Assembly (NCBI GenBank): GCA_016191875.1
Contig: JACPVG010000030.1
Location: 1 to 64,000, forward strand
Direction: 5' to 3'
Source: Chloroflexota bacterium
GTDB taxonomy: Bacteria > Chloroflexota > Anaerolineae > Anaerolineales > UBA11579
DNA length: 64,000 bases
Every line of letters begins with the position of its first letter. The stretch's first letter is position 1. The position numbers and the translations under genes were made by a program. Positions 23,609-31,843 of this stretch are shown here, one piece after another. The notes beneath the pieces are model-generated. The model searched no databases. It was not told the origin of the DNA and was given only the letters and a program-made list of their open reading frames with translations.

Positions 23609-25924
23609 ATGCCGGGCAGCGAAGACACCTACAAAGAAGCAATGAGTCAGGGCCATTCCGCCGCCTGGGATGGCAGTTGGCCGCGCGCCGCCGAACATTA
23701 CCAGCGCGCCCTGGGGGAGTTTCCGGAACGCCTGCAGGCGGTCACCAGCCTGGGTCTGGCCTTTTTCGAACTCCAGAAATACGAAGACGCGCTGAAGTGC
23801 TACGAGCGCGCCATTGCGCTCGCCCCGGACGACCCGCTGCCGCTGGAAAAAGCGGCCGAGATCCACGAGCGCAGCGGCAAGATCAAGGAAGCCGCCGACC
23901 TTTCCCTCAAAGTCGCTGACCTGTACCTGAAGTTGCGCGACCCGGATAAGGCCATCGAGAACTGGGCGCGGGTGACACGGCTGACGCCGGAACACCTCAA
24001 GGCGCACTCGCGCCTGGCGCTGGTCTTCGAGCGGCTGGGCCGCACCACCCAGGCGGTGCGCGAGTATATCAACGTGGCCGCGCTCCTGCAGGATGCCGGG
24101 CAGATCGAAGAAGCCACCCGCACGGTGGAGCACGCCCTCAAACTTGACCCCGACAACCCCGAAGGCCGCCAGGCGTATGAACTGGCGAAGGCCAACAAGA
24201 CCCTCCCCAAACCCAAACGCCAGAAGGGCGGCACCGGCCCGCTGCGCATGGCGGCCGTGAAGGAAATGGATAAGATGCCGCCCGAAGCCGCCCGATTGGG
24301 TCAGGATACGCCCGACCCGGTGGCCGAGGCGCGCCAGAAAGCCCTTACCGCGCTGGCCGAAGTGCTGTTCGACATCTCTTCGGACGATGTGGATGAGGAG
24401 AAAGCCGCCCGGCGCGGCCTGCGTTTCAGCCTGGGGCGCGAGAGCGGCGGCCCGGACTATTCCAGGATTGCCAAGCATGTCAGCCAGGCCATCGACAATC
24501 AGACCCGGGCGCGCGACGACGATGCCGCCGGAGAGCTCAAGGATGCCATTGAAGCCGGGCTGGATTACCCGCCGGCCTACTTCAGCCTGGGGCTGCTCTA
24601 TCATCGCCTGGAACGCAAGGAAAGCGCCCAGCGCAATTTACAGCGTTCGGTCAAGCATCCGGATTATGCCCTGGCCTCGCGCCTGCTCATCGCCGATTAT
24701 GAAGCTGAACGCAACAACTGGAACGATGCGGCCGTGAATTACCTGGAGGCGCTTAAACTGGCCGAGTGCGCCATCCTGCCGGCCGACCTAGGCGATGCGA
24801 TGCGCCAGAACTACGACCCGCTCATCGAGGCGCACGCCCAGGAAGTGAATGTGGAGCAATTGCAGCAACTGTGCGCCAACATCGCCGACCTGCTGCTGCA
24901 CCCCAACTGGCGCAAAACGCTTTTGGAGGCCCGCCAGCAGATGCCCACGGCGGCCACCGGCTCCCTGCTCACGCCGCTGGCCAGCATCCTCACCCAGGCC
25001 AAGAGTTCGGAGATGGTCGAGGCGATGGGCCGCATCAACAGCCTGGCGCGGCGCGGTTTCCTGCGCACGGCCATGGAAGAATCCTTCGCCCTGCTCAGCC
25101 GGGCGCCCACTTACCTGCCGCTGCACGTCCATATGGGTGAGCTGTTGCTGCGCCAGGAACGCCCGCCGGAGGCGATCCGCAAGTTCACGATGGTGGCGAA
25201 CGCTTACAGTTCGCGCGGCGAGGCCGCCCAGGCGACCAACATCCTGCGCCGGGTGGTCGAGATCGCCCCGATGGACATGAAGTCCCGCAACCGGTTGATC
25301 GAGCAACTGATGGCCCAGGGGCAGGTGGATGAGGCCATCGGAGAATACACCAACCTGGCGGATATGTACTACCGCCTGGCTGAATTGAACAACGCCCGCT
25401 CGACGTATGAAATCGCCCTGCGGGTCGCCCAGCAGGCTGATGCCAACCCGGCCTGGAGCGGCCGCATCCTGCACCGCATGGCGGATATCGACATGCAGCG
25501 TCTGGACTGGCGGCAGGCCCTCCGAGTTTATGAGCAGTTACGCACGCTCTACCCGGACGACAAGACCGCACGGTCGCAGGTCATCGACCTGAACGTGCGG
25601 CTGGGCCAGGAAAAACAAGCCAGCGCTGAACTGGATAATTACCTGACGTACCTCGCCAGCCAGGCCAAGGAAACGGAAGCCATCGAGTTCCTGGATGCGC
25701 TCTTGAGCGAAAACAAGGATCTCACCTTTGCCCGCCAGCGGCTGGCCGAGCTTTACCAACAAACCCGCCAAGTGGAGAAGGCCGTGGCTGAATGGGACGC
25801 CATCGGCGAAGTCCTTGCCCAGAAGGGCGACCTGGAAGGCGCCAAGCAGGCCATCCGCGCCATCCTGGTGCTCAACCCGCCCAACGTCGAGCAGTACCGG
25901 CAGCTGTTGCAGCGATTGGGATAA
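23609..25924 (+). CDS. Large tetratricopeptide-repeat protein
   Basis: 771 residues. TPR units fill the N-terminal 180 residues (YQRALGEFPERLQAVTSLGLAFFELQKYEDALKCYERAI) and the C-terminal 300 (IREFTMVAN-type and RNRLIEQLMAQGQVDEAIGEYTNLADMYYRL). A middle charged section links them. It is probably a scaffold with no enzymatic motif. The ATG at 23609 is used here. A TTG at 23564, 5 nt after TAAAAT and overlapping polA, is an alternative that would add 15 residues. A strong terminator follows. Confidence 0.85.
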   Translation: MPGSEDTYKEAMSQGHSAAWDGSWPRAAEHYQRALGEFPERLQAVTSLGLAFFELQKYEDALKCYERAIALAPDDPLPLEKAAEIHERSGKIKEAADLSLKVADLYLKLRDPDKAIENWARVTRLTPEHLKAHSRLALVFERLGRTTQAVREYINVAALLQDAGQIEEATRTVEHALKLDPDNPEGRQAYELAKANKTLPKPKRQKGGTGPLRMAAVKEMDKMPPEAARLGQDTPDPVAEARQKALTALAEVLFDISSDDVDEEKAARRGLRFSLGRESGGPDYSRIAKHVSQAIDNQTRARDDDAAGELKDAIEAGLDYPPAYFSLGLLYHRLERKESAQRNLQRSVKHPDYALASRLLIADYEAERNNWNDAAVNYLEALKLAECAILPADLGDAMRQNYDPLIEAHAQEVNVEQLQQLCANIADLLLHPNWRKTLLEARQQMPTAATGSLLTPLASILTQAKSSEMVEAMGRINSLARRGFLRTAMEESFALLSRAPTYLPLHVHMGELLLRQERPPEAIRKFTMVANAYSSRGEAAQATNILRRVVEIAPMDMKSRNRLIEQLMAQGQVDEAIGEYTNLADMYYRLAELNNARSTYEIALRVAQQADANPAWSGRILHRMADIDMQRLDWRQALRVYEQLRTLYPDDKTARSQVIDLNVRLGQEKQASAELDNYLTYLASQAKETEAIEFLDALLSENKDLTFARQRLAELYQQTRQVEKAVAEWDAIGEVLAQKGDLEGAKQAIRAILVLNPPNVEQYRQLLQRLG

Positions 25925-25936
25925 CCCAAACAACTG

Positions 25937-25963
25937 AAAAAGACCTCGCAAGAGGTCTTTTTT
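25937..25963 (+). terminator. Intrinsic terminator after the TPR gene
   Basis: AGACCTC (25941-25947), loop GCAA, GAGGTCT (25952-25958), then a T-run to 25963. A-residues before the stem make it bidirectional. Confidence 0.9.
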
Positions 25964-25976
25964 GATGGGTGCTATG

Positions 25977-26026
25977 TAGTTGGCCGTAAGTGATTGGAAA
26001 TAGCAGTGCGCCCAAACGGCCAACTA
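25977..26026. repeat. Palindromic intergenic element, copy A
   Basis: 50 bp with 11-bp terminal inverted repeats TAGTTGGCCGT / ACGGCCAACTA. Its interior matches the reverse complement of the copy at 39284-39332 with two substitutions across the core. It lies just after the terminator of the TPR gene. Confidence 0.8.
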
Positions 26027-26119
26027 TTAAGAGTAGTCCTGGAGGTTCTCCGAGAGCGAACAGGCCAGAACTTGAGGGCGGCCTTGTCTGAAAACTTTCG
26101 GTGGATTACTTAAGAGGGG

Positions 26120-27070
26120 TCAGTACCAGATGCGGAAGGATGTGCGCGTTTCTTCGACCACGCCCTGGTAGCGCACTTCCAGAATGATCTCGGCCAAGCC
26201 AACCTGAGCGCTGGCGGCCGCGAACTGAAAAACCGCCACGCCATTGGTGTCCGTCAGGCGCGTGCCCAGCGTCACGGATTGGCCGTCCGGGGTGAGGAGC
26301 ACGGCATGCACAGATGCACCCGCCACCGGCACGCGGCCCTGGTCGCGCACGGAAACCATCAGCGTCTGCATTTCCCCCAACGGAACCTGGGCCTGCTGCG
26401 GGAAGGCCCGCACGGCCAGGCCGGTCACGTCATAGGCCGGGAGGAGGTCGCGCGCCGGAAGCAGCAGGCTGCTGCTGAGTTTGCGGACCTGGAAGTAGAT
26501 GCTGCCGAGGTGGGCCAGGACGATGCGATCACCGAAGGCCAGTTCGGGGTGCCATTCCAGTCGGGCGTATTCGAAATATTGCCAGAGCATGTCCCCGTGC
26601 ACTTCCAGGCCGGAGATCGGGTGGCCGAGGTAACGGGCGCCTTCGTAGTCGTCGTAGGCGTTCAGGAAAGCGTAGCAGACCGGGTAGCCCCAGCCGGGGC
26701 GCTGCTCGCAGCCGGGCGTGGACGCGGGGAGGTCCACTATGCCGCCCGCTTCGTAGACCAGCACGCCCAGCGGCGTGAGGACCACCCGCTCGCCGGGGGC
26801 GCGTTCGATGTGCAGTTCAAAGCGAGCGCGCTGGAAATACTGCACGGTCAGCCCGGAAAGGTCGTCAGTCAGCGTTTCGGTGAGCGGATAGCCGTAGAGG
26901 AACTCGGCGAGCGGGTTGGCGCGGTAGAAGGCCAGGAACTCGCCTTCGACCCAATGGCCGGTTTCAGGAAAATACTCCCGCTCCGGCGTTTGCGCGAACG
27001 CGGGAACAAAAAGAAAGCCCAATAGGGCCACAAGCAGGGGGAAAGCATCCCTCCTCTGGTATCGCCTCAC
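26120..27070 (-). CDS. Secreted protein with LGFP-like and Ig-like parts
   Basis: 316 residues with a signal peptide (LLVALLGFLFVPAFAQ). Two repeats of the FxxYRANPLAEFLYGYPLTE...VQYFQRARFE type follow (about 35-85, and FLNAYDDYEGARYLGHPISG...WQYFEYARLE). These are common in Chloroflexota surface proteins and resemble LGFP repeats. The last 110 residues (VPLGEMQTLMVSVRDQGRVPVAGASVHAVLLTPDG) form an invasin/Big_1-like Ig domain. It is probably a surface adhesin or wall-associated protein; the ligand is unknown. It lies 20 nt downstream of the HAD gene. Confidence 0.75.
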   Translation of the reverse strand: MRRYQRRDAFPLLVALLGFLFVPAFAQTPEREYFPETGHWVEGEFLAFYRANPLAEFLYGYPLTETLTDDLSGLTVQYFQRARFELHIERAPGERVVLTPLGVLVYEAGGIVDLPASTPGCEQRPGWGYPVCYAFLNAYDDYEGARYLGHPISGLEVHGDMLWQYFEYARLEWHPELAFGDRIVLAHLGSIYFQVRKLSSSLLLPARDLLPAYDVTGLAVRAFPQQAQVPLGEMQTLMVSVRDQGRVPVAGASVHAVLLTPDGQSVTLGTRLTDTNGVAVFQFAAASAQVGLAEIILEVRYQGVVEETRTSFRIWY

Positions 27071-27090
27071 CTCTTAATTGTATCTATATC

Positions 27091-27777
27091 TCAGGTGAAA
27101 GGCAAGTTCAGCAGGGCCGGAAGTTCGGCCACACCGGGAAGGATCTCGTCCGCCCCGGCGCGGCGCAGTTCGGCTTCTTCGCCAAAGCCGGAAAGCACGC
27201 CCACCGTCTGCGCGCCGGCCCGCCGTCCGGCCAGGATGTCCACGGTGGTGTCGCCGATCATCAGGCACTCGCCCGGGGCTATCCCCATCTGTTCGGCGCT
27301 CCACAGCACCGGATCCGGGAAGGGTTTGGTGCGCGGTGTGGTCATGGAACTGGCCACCGCAAGGAAGTGCCGCTGCAAATCGAATTGTTCCAGGAAAGCC
27401 AGCGTGCCGCGCGGGCCGCGTGCCGTGACCACGCTCTGGGGGTAATGAGCGCTGAGCCGTTCCAGCGCTTCGGCGACGCCGGGGATGAGCAGGAAATGAT
27501 GCCGGCGGGCCAGCCCGCGCCGGTTTAACGTCTCGCCCAACCGGTAGAGTTCGTCGTCGATTCCCAGCCGGTCAGGCAGAGTGAAAGCGAGGTTGGCCGG
27601 GGTCTCCAGCCGCATTACCAGCCGGCGGGCGGCGTGCCGGGGATCGCGGCCGGGTAGGAAGAGGCGGAACGGGGAGAGCAGGCGGGCGAAGCGCGCCACG
27701 TACTGGTCATCGGTGTCGCTGAGGGTTCCGTCCACATCGAAACACAGCCCGCGGATGCGGGCGAGGTCGAGCGGCAT
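27091..27777 (-). CDS. HAD-superfamily phosphatase, phosphoglycolate-phosphatase type
   Basis: 228 residues with the HAD motifs: FDVDGTLSDTD (motif I), SVVTARGPRG (motif II region), KPFPDPVLW (Lys, motif III) and MIGDTTVDILAG (motif IV). A helical cap lies between motifs I and II, as in Gph/PpaX relatives. The substrate is not determined. The start at 27777 (MPLDLARIRG) is chosen over upstream frames because it begins the fold; a 43-codon ORF ends 2 nt before it. Confidence 0.88.
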   Translation of the reverse strand: MPLDLARIRGLCFDVDGTLSDTDDQYVARFARLLSPFRLFLPGRDPRHAARRLVMRLETPANLAFTLPDRLGIDDELYRLGETLNRRGLARRHHFLLIPGVAEALERLSAHYPQSVVTARGPRGTLAFLEQFDLQRHFLAVASSMTTPRTKPFPDPVLWSAEQMGIAPGECLMIGDTTVDILAGRRAGAQTVGVLSGFGEEAELRRAGADEILPGVAELPALLNLPFT

Positions 27778-27779
27778 GT

Positions 27780-27911
27780 TCAGGAACCCAATCGGAACAA
27801 GGCGGCGGCCAGAGCCGCGCTGAAGCTGAGCACCAGGCAGGCGCTGAGCAGGATGGTGAGCGCGGCCAGCAGCACTGGGCACGCAATCGGACTCTGATTG
27901 GATGGCTGCAT
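27780..27911 (-). CDS. Small single-pass membrane peptide (43 aa)
   Basis: Encodes MQPSNQSPIACPVLLAALTI and further hydrophobic residues, ending FRLGS. The hydrophobic stretch is one membrane helix. TACAAT at 27921-27926 (minus) lies 9 nt from the ATG, so it has its own near-leaderless promoter, divergent from DUF3054. The stop is 2 nt before the HAD phosphatase start, so it may couple that gene's translation. No homologue recognised. Confidence 0.5.
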   Translation of the reverse strand: MQPSNQSPIACPVLLAALTILLSACLVLSFSAALAAALFRLGS

Positions 27912-27920
27912 GTCGGGCGC

Positions 27921-27957
27921 ATTGTACCCCGGCGGCGGGGCCGGAATCGTGTACACT
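27921..27957. promoter_or_regulatory. Divergent -10 boxes
   Basis: TACAAT (minus, 27921-27926) for the 43-aa ORF/HAD unit and TACACT (plus, 27952-27957) 6 nt before the GTG at 27964. Both predict leaderless or nearly leaderless mRNAs. Confidence 0.5.
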
Positions 27958-27963
27958 TAGCCC

Positions 27964-28365
27964 GTGCGCCAATCTCTTCTCACCCTCTTTTCACCGCCAG
28001 TGCGTAGCCTGCTGATGGGCGATGTGCTGGTTCTGGCCCTGGCAACCGCCATCGGTTTCGCCAGCCACAACACGCTCGGCACGGCCGGGGCGCGGCTGTT
28101 CACCACCTTCTTGCCCTGGCTGGTTGCCTGGCTGGTCTTTGCGCCGGCATTTGGCGTTCTGGATGAACCCCGCTCCGGGTGGCGGGCTCCGCTGCGCGCG
28201 GCCTGGGCGATGCTGATGGCCGCGCCGTTGGCGGCCGTCCTGCGGGCGGCCTGGCTGGGCACGGCTGTCCTGCCTTGGTTCGTGGGCATCATGGGCGGCG
28301 TGACCGCCGTAGGGATCTTCGTCTGGCGCAGCCTGTATCGCGGTTGGAGCGGGCGGTATGGATGA
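27964..28365 (+). CDS. DUF3054 family membrane protein
   Basis: 133 residues, four membrane helices, with the DUF3054 pattern (GDVLVLALATAIGFASHN; FLPWLVAWLVFAPAFGVLD; PLAAVLRAAWLG). Function unknown. GTG start at 27964, 6 nt after TACACT. Its end overlaps the sigma factor gene by 8 nt, so the two are expressed together. Confidence 0.85.
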   Translation: MRQSLLTLFSPPVRSLLMGDVLVLALATAIGFASHNTLGTAGARLFTTFLPWLVAWLVFAPAFGVLDEPRSGWRAPLRAAWAMLMAAPLAAVLRAAWLGTAVLPWFVGIMGGVTAVGIFVWRSLYRGWSGRYG

Positions 28366-28966
28366 GAACAAACTGATCCAGTACGCCCGCCAGGGCGACC
28401 TGGATGCCTTCAATCGACTCGTGGAGATCCATCAGGAAGCGGCTTTCAACGTTGCCTACCGCCTGACGGGGGACGCCGCCTCGGCCGAGGATGTGACCCA
28501 GGATGCCTTCATCTCCGCTTACCGCAGCCTGGCCCGCTACCGGGGCGGATCGTTCAGGGCCTGGCTGCTGCGCATCGTCACCAATGCCGGGCTGGACGAA
28601 CTGCGCCGGCGCAAACGCCGCCCGACCACCGCGCTGGAACCCGAAGGGGCGGAAGGCGAAGAAGTGGAGTCGCCCGCCTGGCTGGAGGACCCCGGCGAAA
28701 CGCCGGAAGAGGCCGCCCTGCGAGGCGAACTGAACGCTGCCATCCAACGCTGCCTGGACGGGCTGGACCCCGACTTCCGGCTTGTTGTCGTGCTGGTGGA
28801 TATCGAGGGATTGGATTACCAGGAAGCCGCCGCCAGCGCCCGCGCGCCGCTGGGCACGGTGAAGAGCCGCCTGGCGCGGGCGCGCCTGCGCATGCAGGAT
28901 TGTCTGCGCGGCTTCGGGGAACTTCTGCCTGCCGGGTATCGTCTTGAGAACGAAGGATCACTCTGA
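28358..28966 (+). CDS. ECF-type RNA polymerase sigma factor
   Basis: 202 residues with sigma region 2 (FNRLVEIHQEAAFNVAYRLTG, AEDVTQDAFISAYRSL, FRAWLLRIVTNAGLDELRRRKRR) and region 4 (LDPDFRLVVVLVDIEGLDYQEAA, GTVKSRLARARLRMQD). This is the RpoE/SigW class. It would direct RNA polymerase to a stress or envelope regulon under control of the anti-sigma factor encoded immediately downstream. It overlaps DUF3054. Confidence 0.95.
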   Translation: MDENKLIQYARQGDLDAFNRLVEIHQEAAFNVAYRLTGDAASAEDVTQDAFISAYRSLARYRGGSFRAWLLRIVTNAGLDELRRRKRRPTTALEPEGAEGEEVESPAWLEDPGETPEEAALRGELNAAIQRCLDGLDPDFRLVVVLVDIEGLDYQEAAASARAPLGTVKSRLARARLRMQDCLRGFGELLPAGYRLENEGSL

Positions 28967-28967
28967 G

Positions 28968-29657
28968 ATGGCTGCCCCAATTTCCCCCCACGACCTGGAG
29001 ACACTTTCCGCGTTCCTCGACAATCAACTCCCCGGGCGCGAACGCAACCGCATCCAGGAGCGCCTGCTGGCCGAGCCGGCCCTGAAAGCCGCGCTCGAAG
29101 ACCTGCGCCGGACGCGCGCCGTGCTGCGCCGCGCCCCGCGGCTGCGCGCCCCGCGAACATTCCGGCTCACCGCCGCCATGCTCCAGCCTGGGGCGGCCCC
29201 CAATCCGTGGTTTGCCACGCTGCGGATGGCCTCGATACTTGCTACAGTAGCGCTGGCGGTATTGGTTACCGGAGAAGTCGCCGCCTTCCGGTTGCGTTCG
29301 ATTGGATTGACGTTTGGGGCTGCCTCACCGGCTTATGAGGAACCGGCCGCGGCTGCCCAGGCGCCGGAAGCCGAAAGCCTGGGAGCTACCGACACCACCA
29401 CACCCCTGGAGACCGGGCCGGCCGAAGGCGAGATGACGCTCATGGCCGTCACTGAAACGCCGCCGGCGCTGGAGGCGGCTGCTCCTGCCGAGGGAGGAGC
29501 CGCGGCGGACGCAGCCGAGCCAGAGGAAGATCCCGTTTTTCGTACGGCCGAGAAGGCCGCAACCCCCAGCGCGCTGCGCCTGGCGCAGTTCGGCCTGGCG
29601 GGACTGGCCCTGGTGAGCGGCCTGGCGGCCTGGTTGCTGCGCCGCCGGCGCCCATAG
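28968..29657 (+). CDS. Membrane anti-sigma factor
   Basis: 229 residues. The N-terminal 65 are a helical anti-sigma domain (LETLSAFLDNQLPGRERNRIQERLLAEPALKAALEDLRR) without the HxxxCxxC zinc motif of ZAS proteins. A membrane helix follows (MASILATVALAVLVTGEVAAF), then an Ala/Glu/Thr-rich extracytoplasmic linker and a second terminal hydrophobic helix with RRRRP. The ATG at 28968, one base after the sigma stop, is preferred to the upstream TTG at 28944. It would sequester the ECF factor until an envelope signal. Confidence 0.85.
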   Translation: MAAPISPHDLETLSAFLDNQLPGRERNRIQERLLAEPALKAALEDLRRTRAVLRRAPRLRAPRTFRLTAAMLQPGAAPNPWFATLRMASILATVALAVLVTGEVAAFRLRSIGLTFGAASPAYEEPAAAAQAPEAESLGATDTTTPLETGPAEGEMTLMAVTETPPALEAAAPAEGGAAADAAEPEEDPVFRTAEKAATPSALRLAQFGLAGLALVSGLAAWLLRRRRP

Positions 29658-29780
29658 GCCCTCCTGGGCAGCCCTGGATTTCGTCAACCCGACCAGTTGG
29701 CAGGTCTTCCCACTATTGATATACTATTAGGCGATAGGCTTGGTGTCATACCGGTTCATATTCCTGAGGAGGAAGAAGCC

Positions 29781-30659
29781 ATGCGCTCTTCGAAAGTACG
29801 CAGCAAGTTGTTCTTAGTCCTTGGTGTTCTCGCGCTGGTGGCGCTCGCCTGCGGCACCAGCAGCGGCGGCCCCGACCTGGCGGCGACGGCCGCGGCCCTG
29901 GAAGCCACGGCGGCCGCGCTCAACAGCCAGCCCACGCAGCCCCCGGCCCCGCCGCCTGCCAACCCGCCTGCCAGCCCGCCCACCCAGGATACGTCCGGCG
30001 GCGCCGATTCCGGCGGCGAAATCGGCGGCGACGACGCCGGCGGGGATACCATTGATTATGGCAGCCTCGTTTCCGGGGACGTCATCTACGCCACCGATTT
30101 CGATGGCACCGGCGACGACTGGGAAGAAGGCTGGATTTGGTTCACCATCCCTGACAACAAAGACGATTTCTTTGCGTATGTGCAAAGCGGGTTCATGATC
30201 CTGGGACTGGACGACCTTGAAACCTCGGTCTATCTGGTGCCGGACTTCGTGTATCTGCCGCGTGGCACGGATGTGTACGTGGAGGCCTCGTTTGACAATG
30301 TGGGCACTACCCGCAACAACAACCTGAGCGTTGGCTGCCGCGGCACCGCCGATGGCTGGTACGAATTCTCCATCTCCAGTTCCGGCCTGTGGTGGATCTA
30401 CAAATACACGCCCAGCGGCGGTTTCCAGGTGCTGAACAATGGCGGCCTGGCGAACTACAACAAGAATGTCTCCCTGCACACGCTGGGTGCAACCTGCATC
30501 GGCGATGAACTGACTTTCTACGTGGATGGCGAGCAATTGCGCAACGGCACGATTAGAGACTCGGCCTTCCGCGAAGGTCAGGTGTTCCTGTCCGTGTATT
30601 CAGCGAACCTCCCGGGCGTGGAAGTAGAGATCGATTACTTCTACACCCAGGTTCCGTAA
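29781..30659 (+). CDS. Lipoprotein with jelly-roll-like domain, paralogue 1
   Basis: 292 residues. Lipobox VALAC, then a low-complexity Ala/Pro/Gly linker (ending GGEIGGDDAGGD), then a domain of about 190 residues with strand-rich motifs (YATDFDGTGDDWEEGWIW; VYVEASFDNVGTTRNNNLSVGCRG; WYEFSISSSGLWWIYKY; GDELTFYVDGEQL). The layout resembles the concanavalin-like LamG/DUF1080 fold, so carbohydrate binding is possible. Start at 29781 has the strong site GGAGGAAG. The gene at 30856 is a paralogue, so the pair arose by tandem duplication. Confidence 0.8.
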   Translation: MRSSKVRSKLFLVLGVLALVALACGTSSGGPDLAATAAALEATAAALNSQPTQPPAPPPANPPASPPTQDTSGGADSGGEIGGDDAGGDTIDYGSLVSGDVIYATDFDGTGDDWEEGWIWFTIPDNKDDFFAYVQSGFMILGLDDLETSVYLVPDFVYLPRGTDVYVEASFDNVGTTRNNNLSVGCRGTADGWYEFSISSSGLWWIYKYTPSGGFQVLNNGGLANYNKNVSLHTLGATCIGDELTFYVDGEQLRNGTIRDSAFREGQVFLSVYSANLPGVEVEIDYFYTQVP

Positions 30660-30713
30660 CCTGCGCTGAAGGCCCAACGCCAGGACATGACGGAAATGTA
30701 GAGAGTTCGTCAA

Positions 30714-30750
30714 GCGCCCTCTGAACGCGTCGCGTCCAGAGGGCGTTCTT
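30714..30750 (+). terminator. Intrinsic terminator between the paralogous lipoprotein genes
   Basis: GCGCCCTCTG / CAGAGGGCG stem (30714-30723 and 30737-30745) followed by TTCTT. Confidence 0.7.
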
Positions 30751-30761
30751 GCTTTGTAGGG

Positions 30762-30767
30762 TATACT
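30762..30767 (+). promoter_or_regulatory. -10 box for the second lipoprotein gene
   Basis: TATACT just after the terminator, leaving a leader of about 80 nt that ends in a strong AAGGAGG site at 30840-30846. Confidence 0.45.
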
Positions 30768-30855
30768 TCCGCGAAATCTCATCAGCCTGCCTTGCCGGGC
30801 ATCGCTCGGCTACGCCACAAAATCGCTCAGGTGGGCCATCAAGGAGGATATACAC

Positions 30856-31725
30856 ATGACAACTGCATTTACCAAAGGAAAGTTCATTCTGGCGTTCAGC
30901 GCCCTGGCTCTGGCAGCCCTGGCCTGCGGGACGAACGTTCCGGCGACGCCCACGCAGGATACCGGCCTGAGCGCCACGCAGACGGCGCTGGCCGCCACGG
31001 CCGAGGCCATCGCCAACGCGCCCACCGATACGCCGGTGCCCACGGCTACCGAGGTCCCGCCCACGCCTACCATCACCCCGACCAAAGATCCCTTTGCGGG
31101 CGTGATCGACTTCACCGGGCTGGTTTCGGGCGATGTCGCCTACCGCACGGAGTTCGACAAGGGTGAATGGGAAGACGGCTGGGATTACTTCAACTTCGCC
31201 TTTGACGGCAAATCGCCGGACAGCAAGGAATTCAGCGTGGACATGGGCAACGGCGCCCTCACCCTCGGGTTGAACGACCCATGGGTGGAAGTCTACGTGT
31301 TCGACAAGAACGTGTTCGTGCCGCGCGGCGTGGACGTGTATGTCGAGGCTTTTACGGACAACCTCGGGCCGACGCGTGACAACAACATCAGCGTGTTCTG
31401 CCGGGTCAGCGACGCGGGCTGGTACGAGTTTTCCATATCCAGCAGCGGCTTCTGGTTCATCTGGCGCTATCTGGAAAGCGACAATTCCTATATCTTCCTG
31501 ACCCAGGGCGCTTACCCCGGTTACAACAAGGACGATACCGATCACCTGCTGGCCGGGTCGTGCGTGGGCGATACCCTGACCATCTATATCGATGGGAAGA
31601 TGCCCAAGTACGGGCAGATCAAGGACTCGACCCTGCGCGAAGGCTACGTGGGTGTGGGAGCATTCGCTTTTGACATCCCGGACGTGAATGTGCTCTTCGA
31701 GTACTTCGAGGTGCGTATCCCCTGA
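30856..31725 (+). CDS. Lipoprotein with jelly-roll-like domain, paralogue 2
   Basis: 289 residues. Lipobox LALAALAC, a Thr/Pro linker (TDTPVPTATEVPPTPTITPT), then a domain that matches paralogue 1 almost motif for motif (YRTEFDKGEWEDGWDYF; VYVEAFTDNLGPTRDNNISVFCR; WYEFSISSSGFWFIWRY; GDTLTIYIDGKMPKYGQIKDSTLREG). The probable fold is LamG/DUF1080-like; the ligand is unknown. The near-consensus Shine-Dalgarno AAGGAGG suggests high expression. It is separately terminated and promoted from its neighbour. Confidence 0.8.
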   Translation: MTTAFTKGKFILAFSALALAALACGTNVPATPTQDTGLSATQTALAATAEAIANAPTDTPVPTATEVPPTPTITPTKDPFAGVIDFTGLVSGDVAYRTEFDKGEWEDGWDYFNFAFDGKSPDSKEFSVDMGNGALTLGLNDPWVEVYVFDKNVFVPRGVDVYVEAFTDNLGPTRDNNISVFCRVSDAGWYEFSISSSGFWFIWRYLESDNSYIFLTQGAYPGYNKDDTDHLLAGSCVGDTLTIYIDGKMPKYGQIKDSTLREGYVGVGAFAFDIPDVNVLFEYFEVRIP

Positions 31726-31812
31726 CCATCTGTTCAGCGGGCGCCATGAGGGGCAACGCTCCCGATTCTTGTGTCTCGGGTGGTATCCCGATGAGCCTAT
31801 CTGACGAAATTG

Positions 31813-31840
31813 AACTGCCCGCCCAACAGCGGGCAGTTTT
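31813..31840. terminator. Terminator shared by convergent genes
   Basis: AACTGCCCGC (31813-31822) / GCGGGCAGTT (31829-31838) followed by a short T-run; the plus-strand lipoprotein and minus-strand PBP genes converge here. Confidence 0.8.
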
Positions 31841-31843
31841 GAT

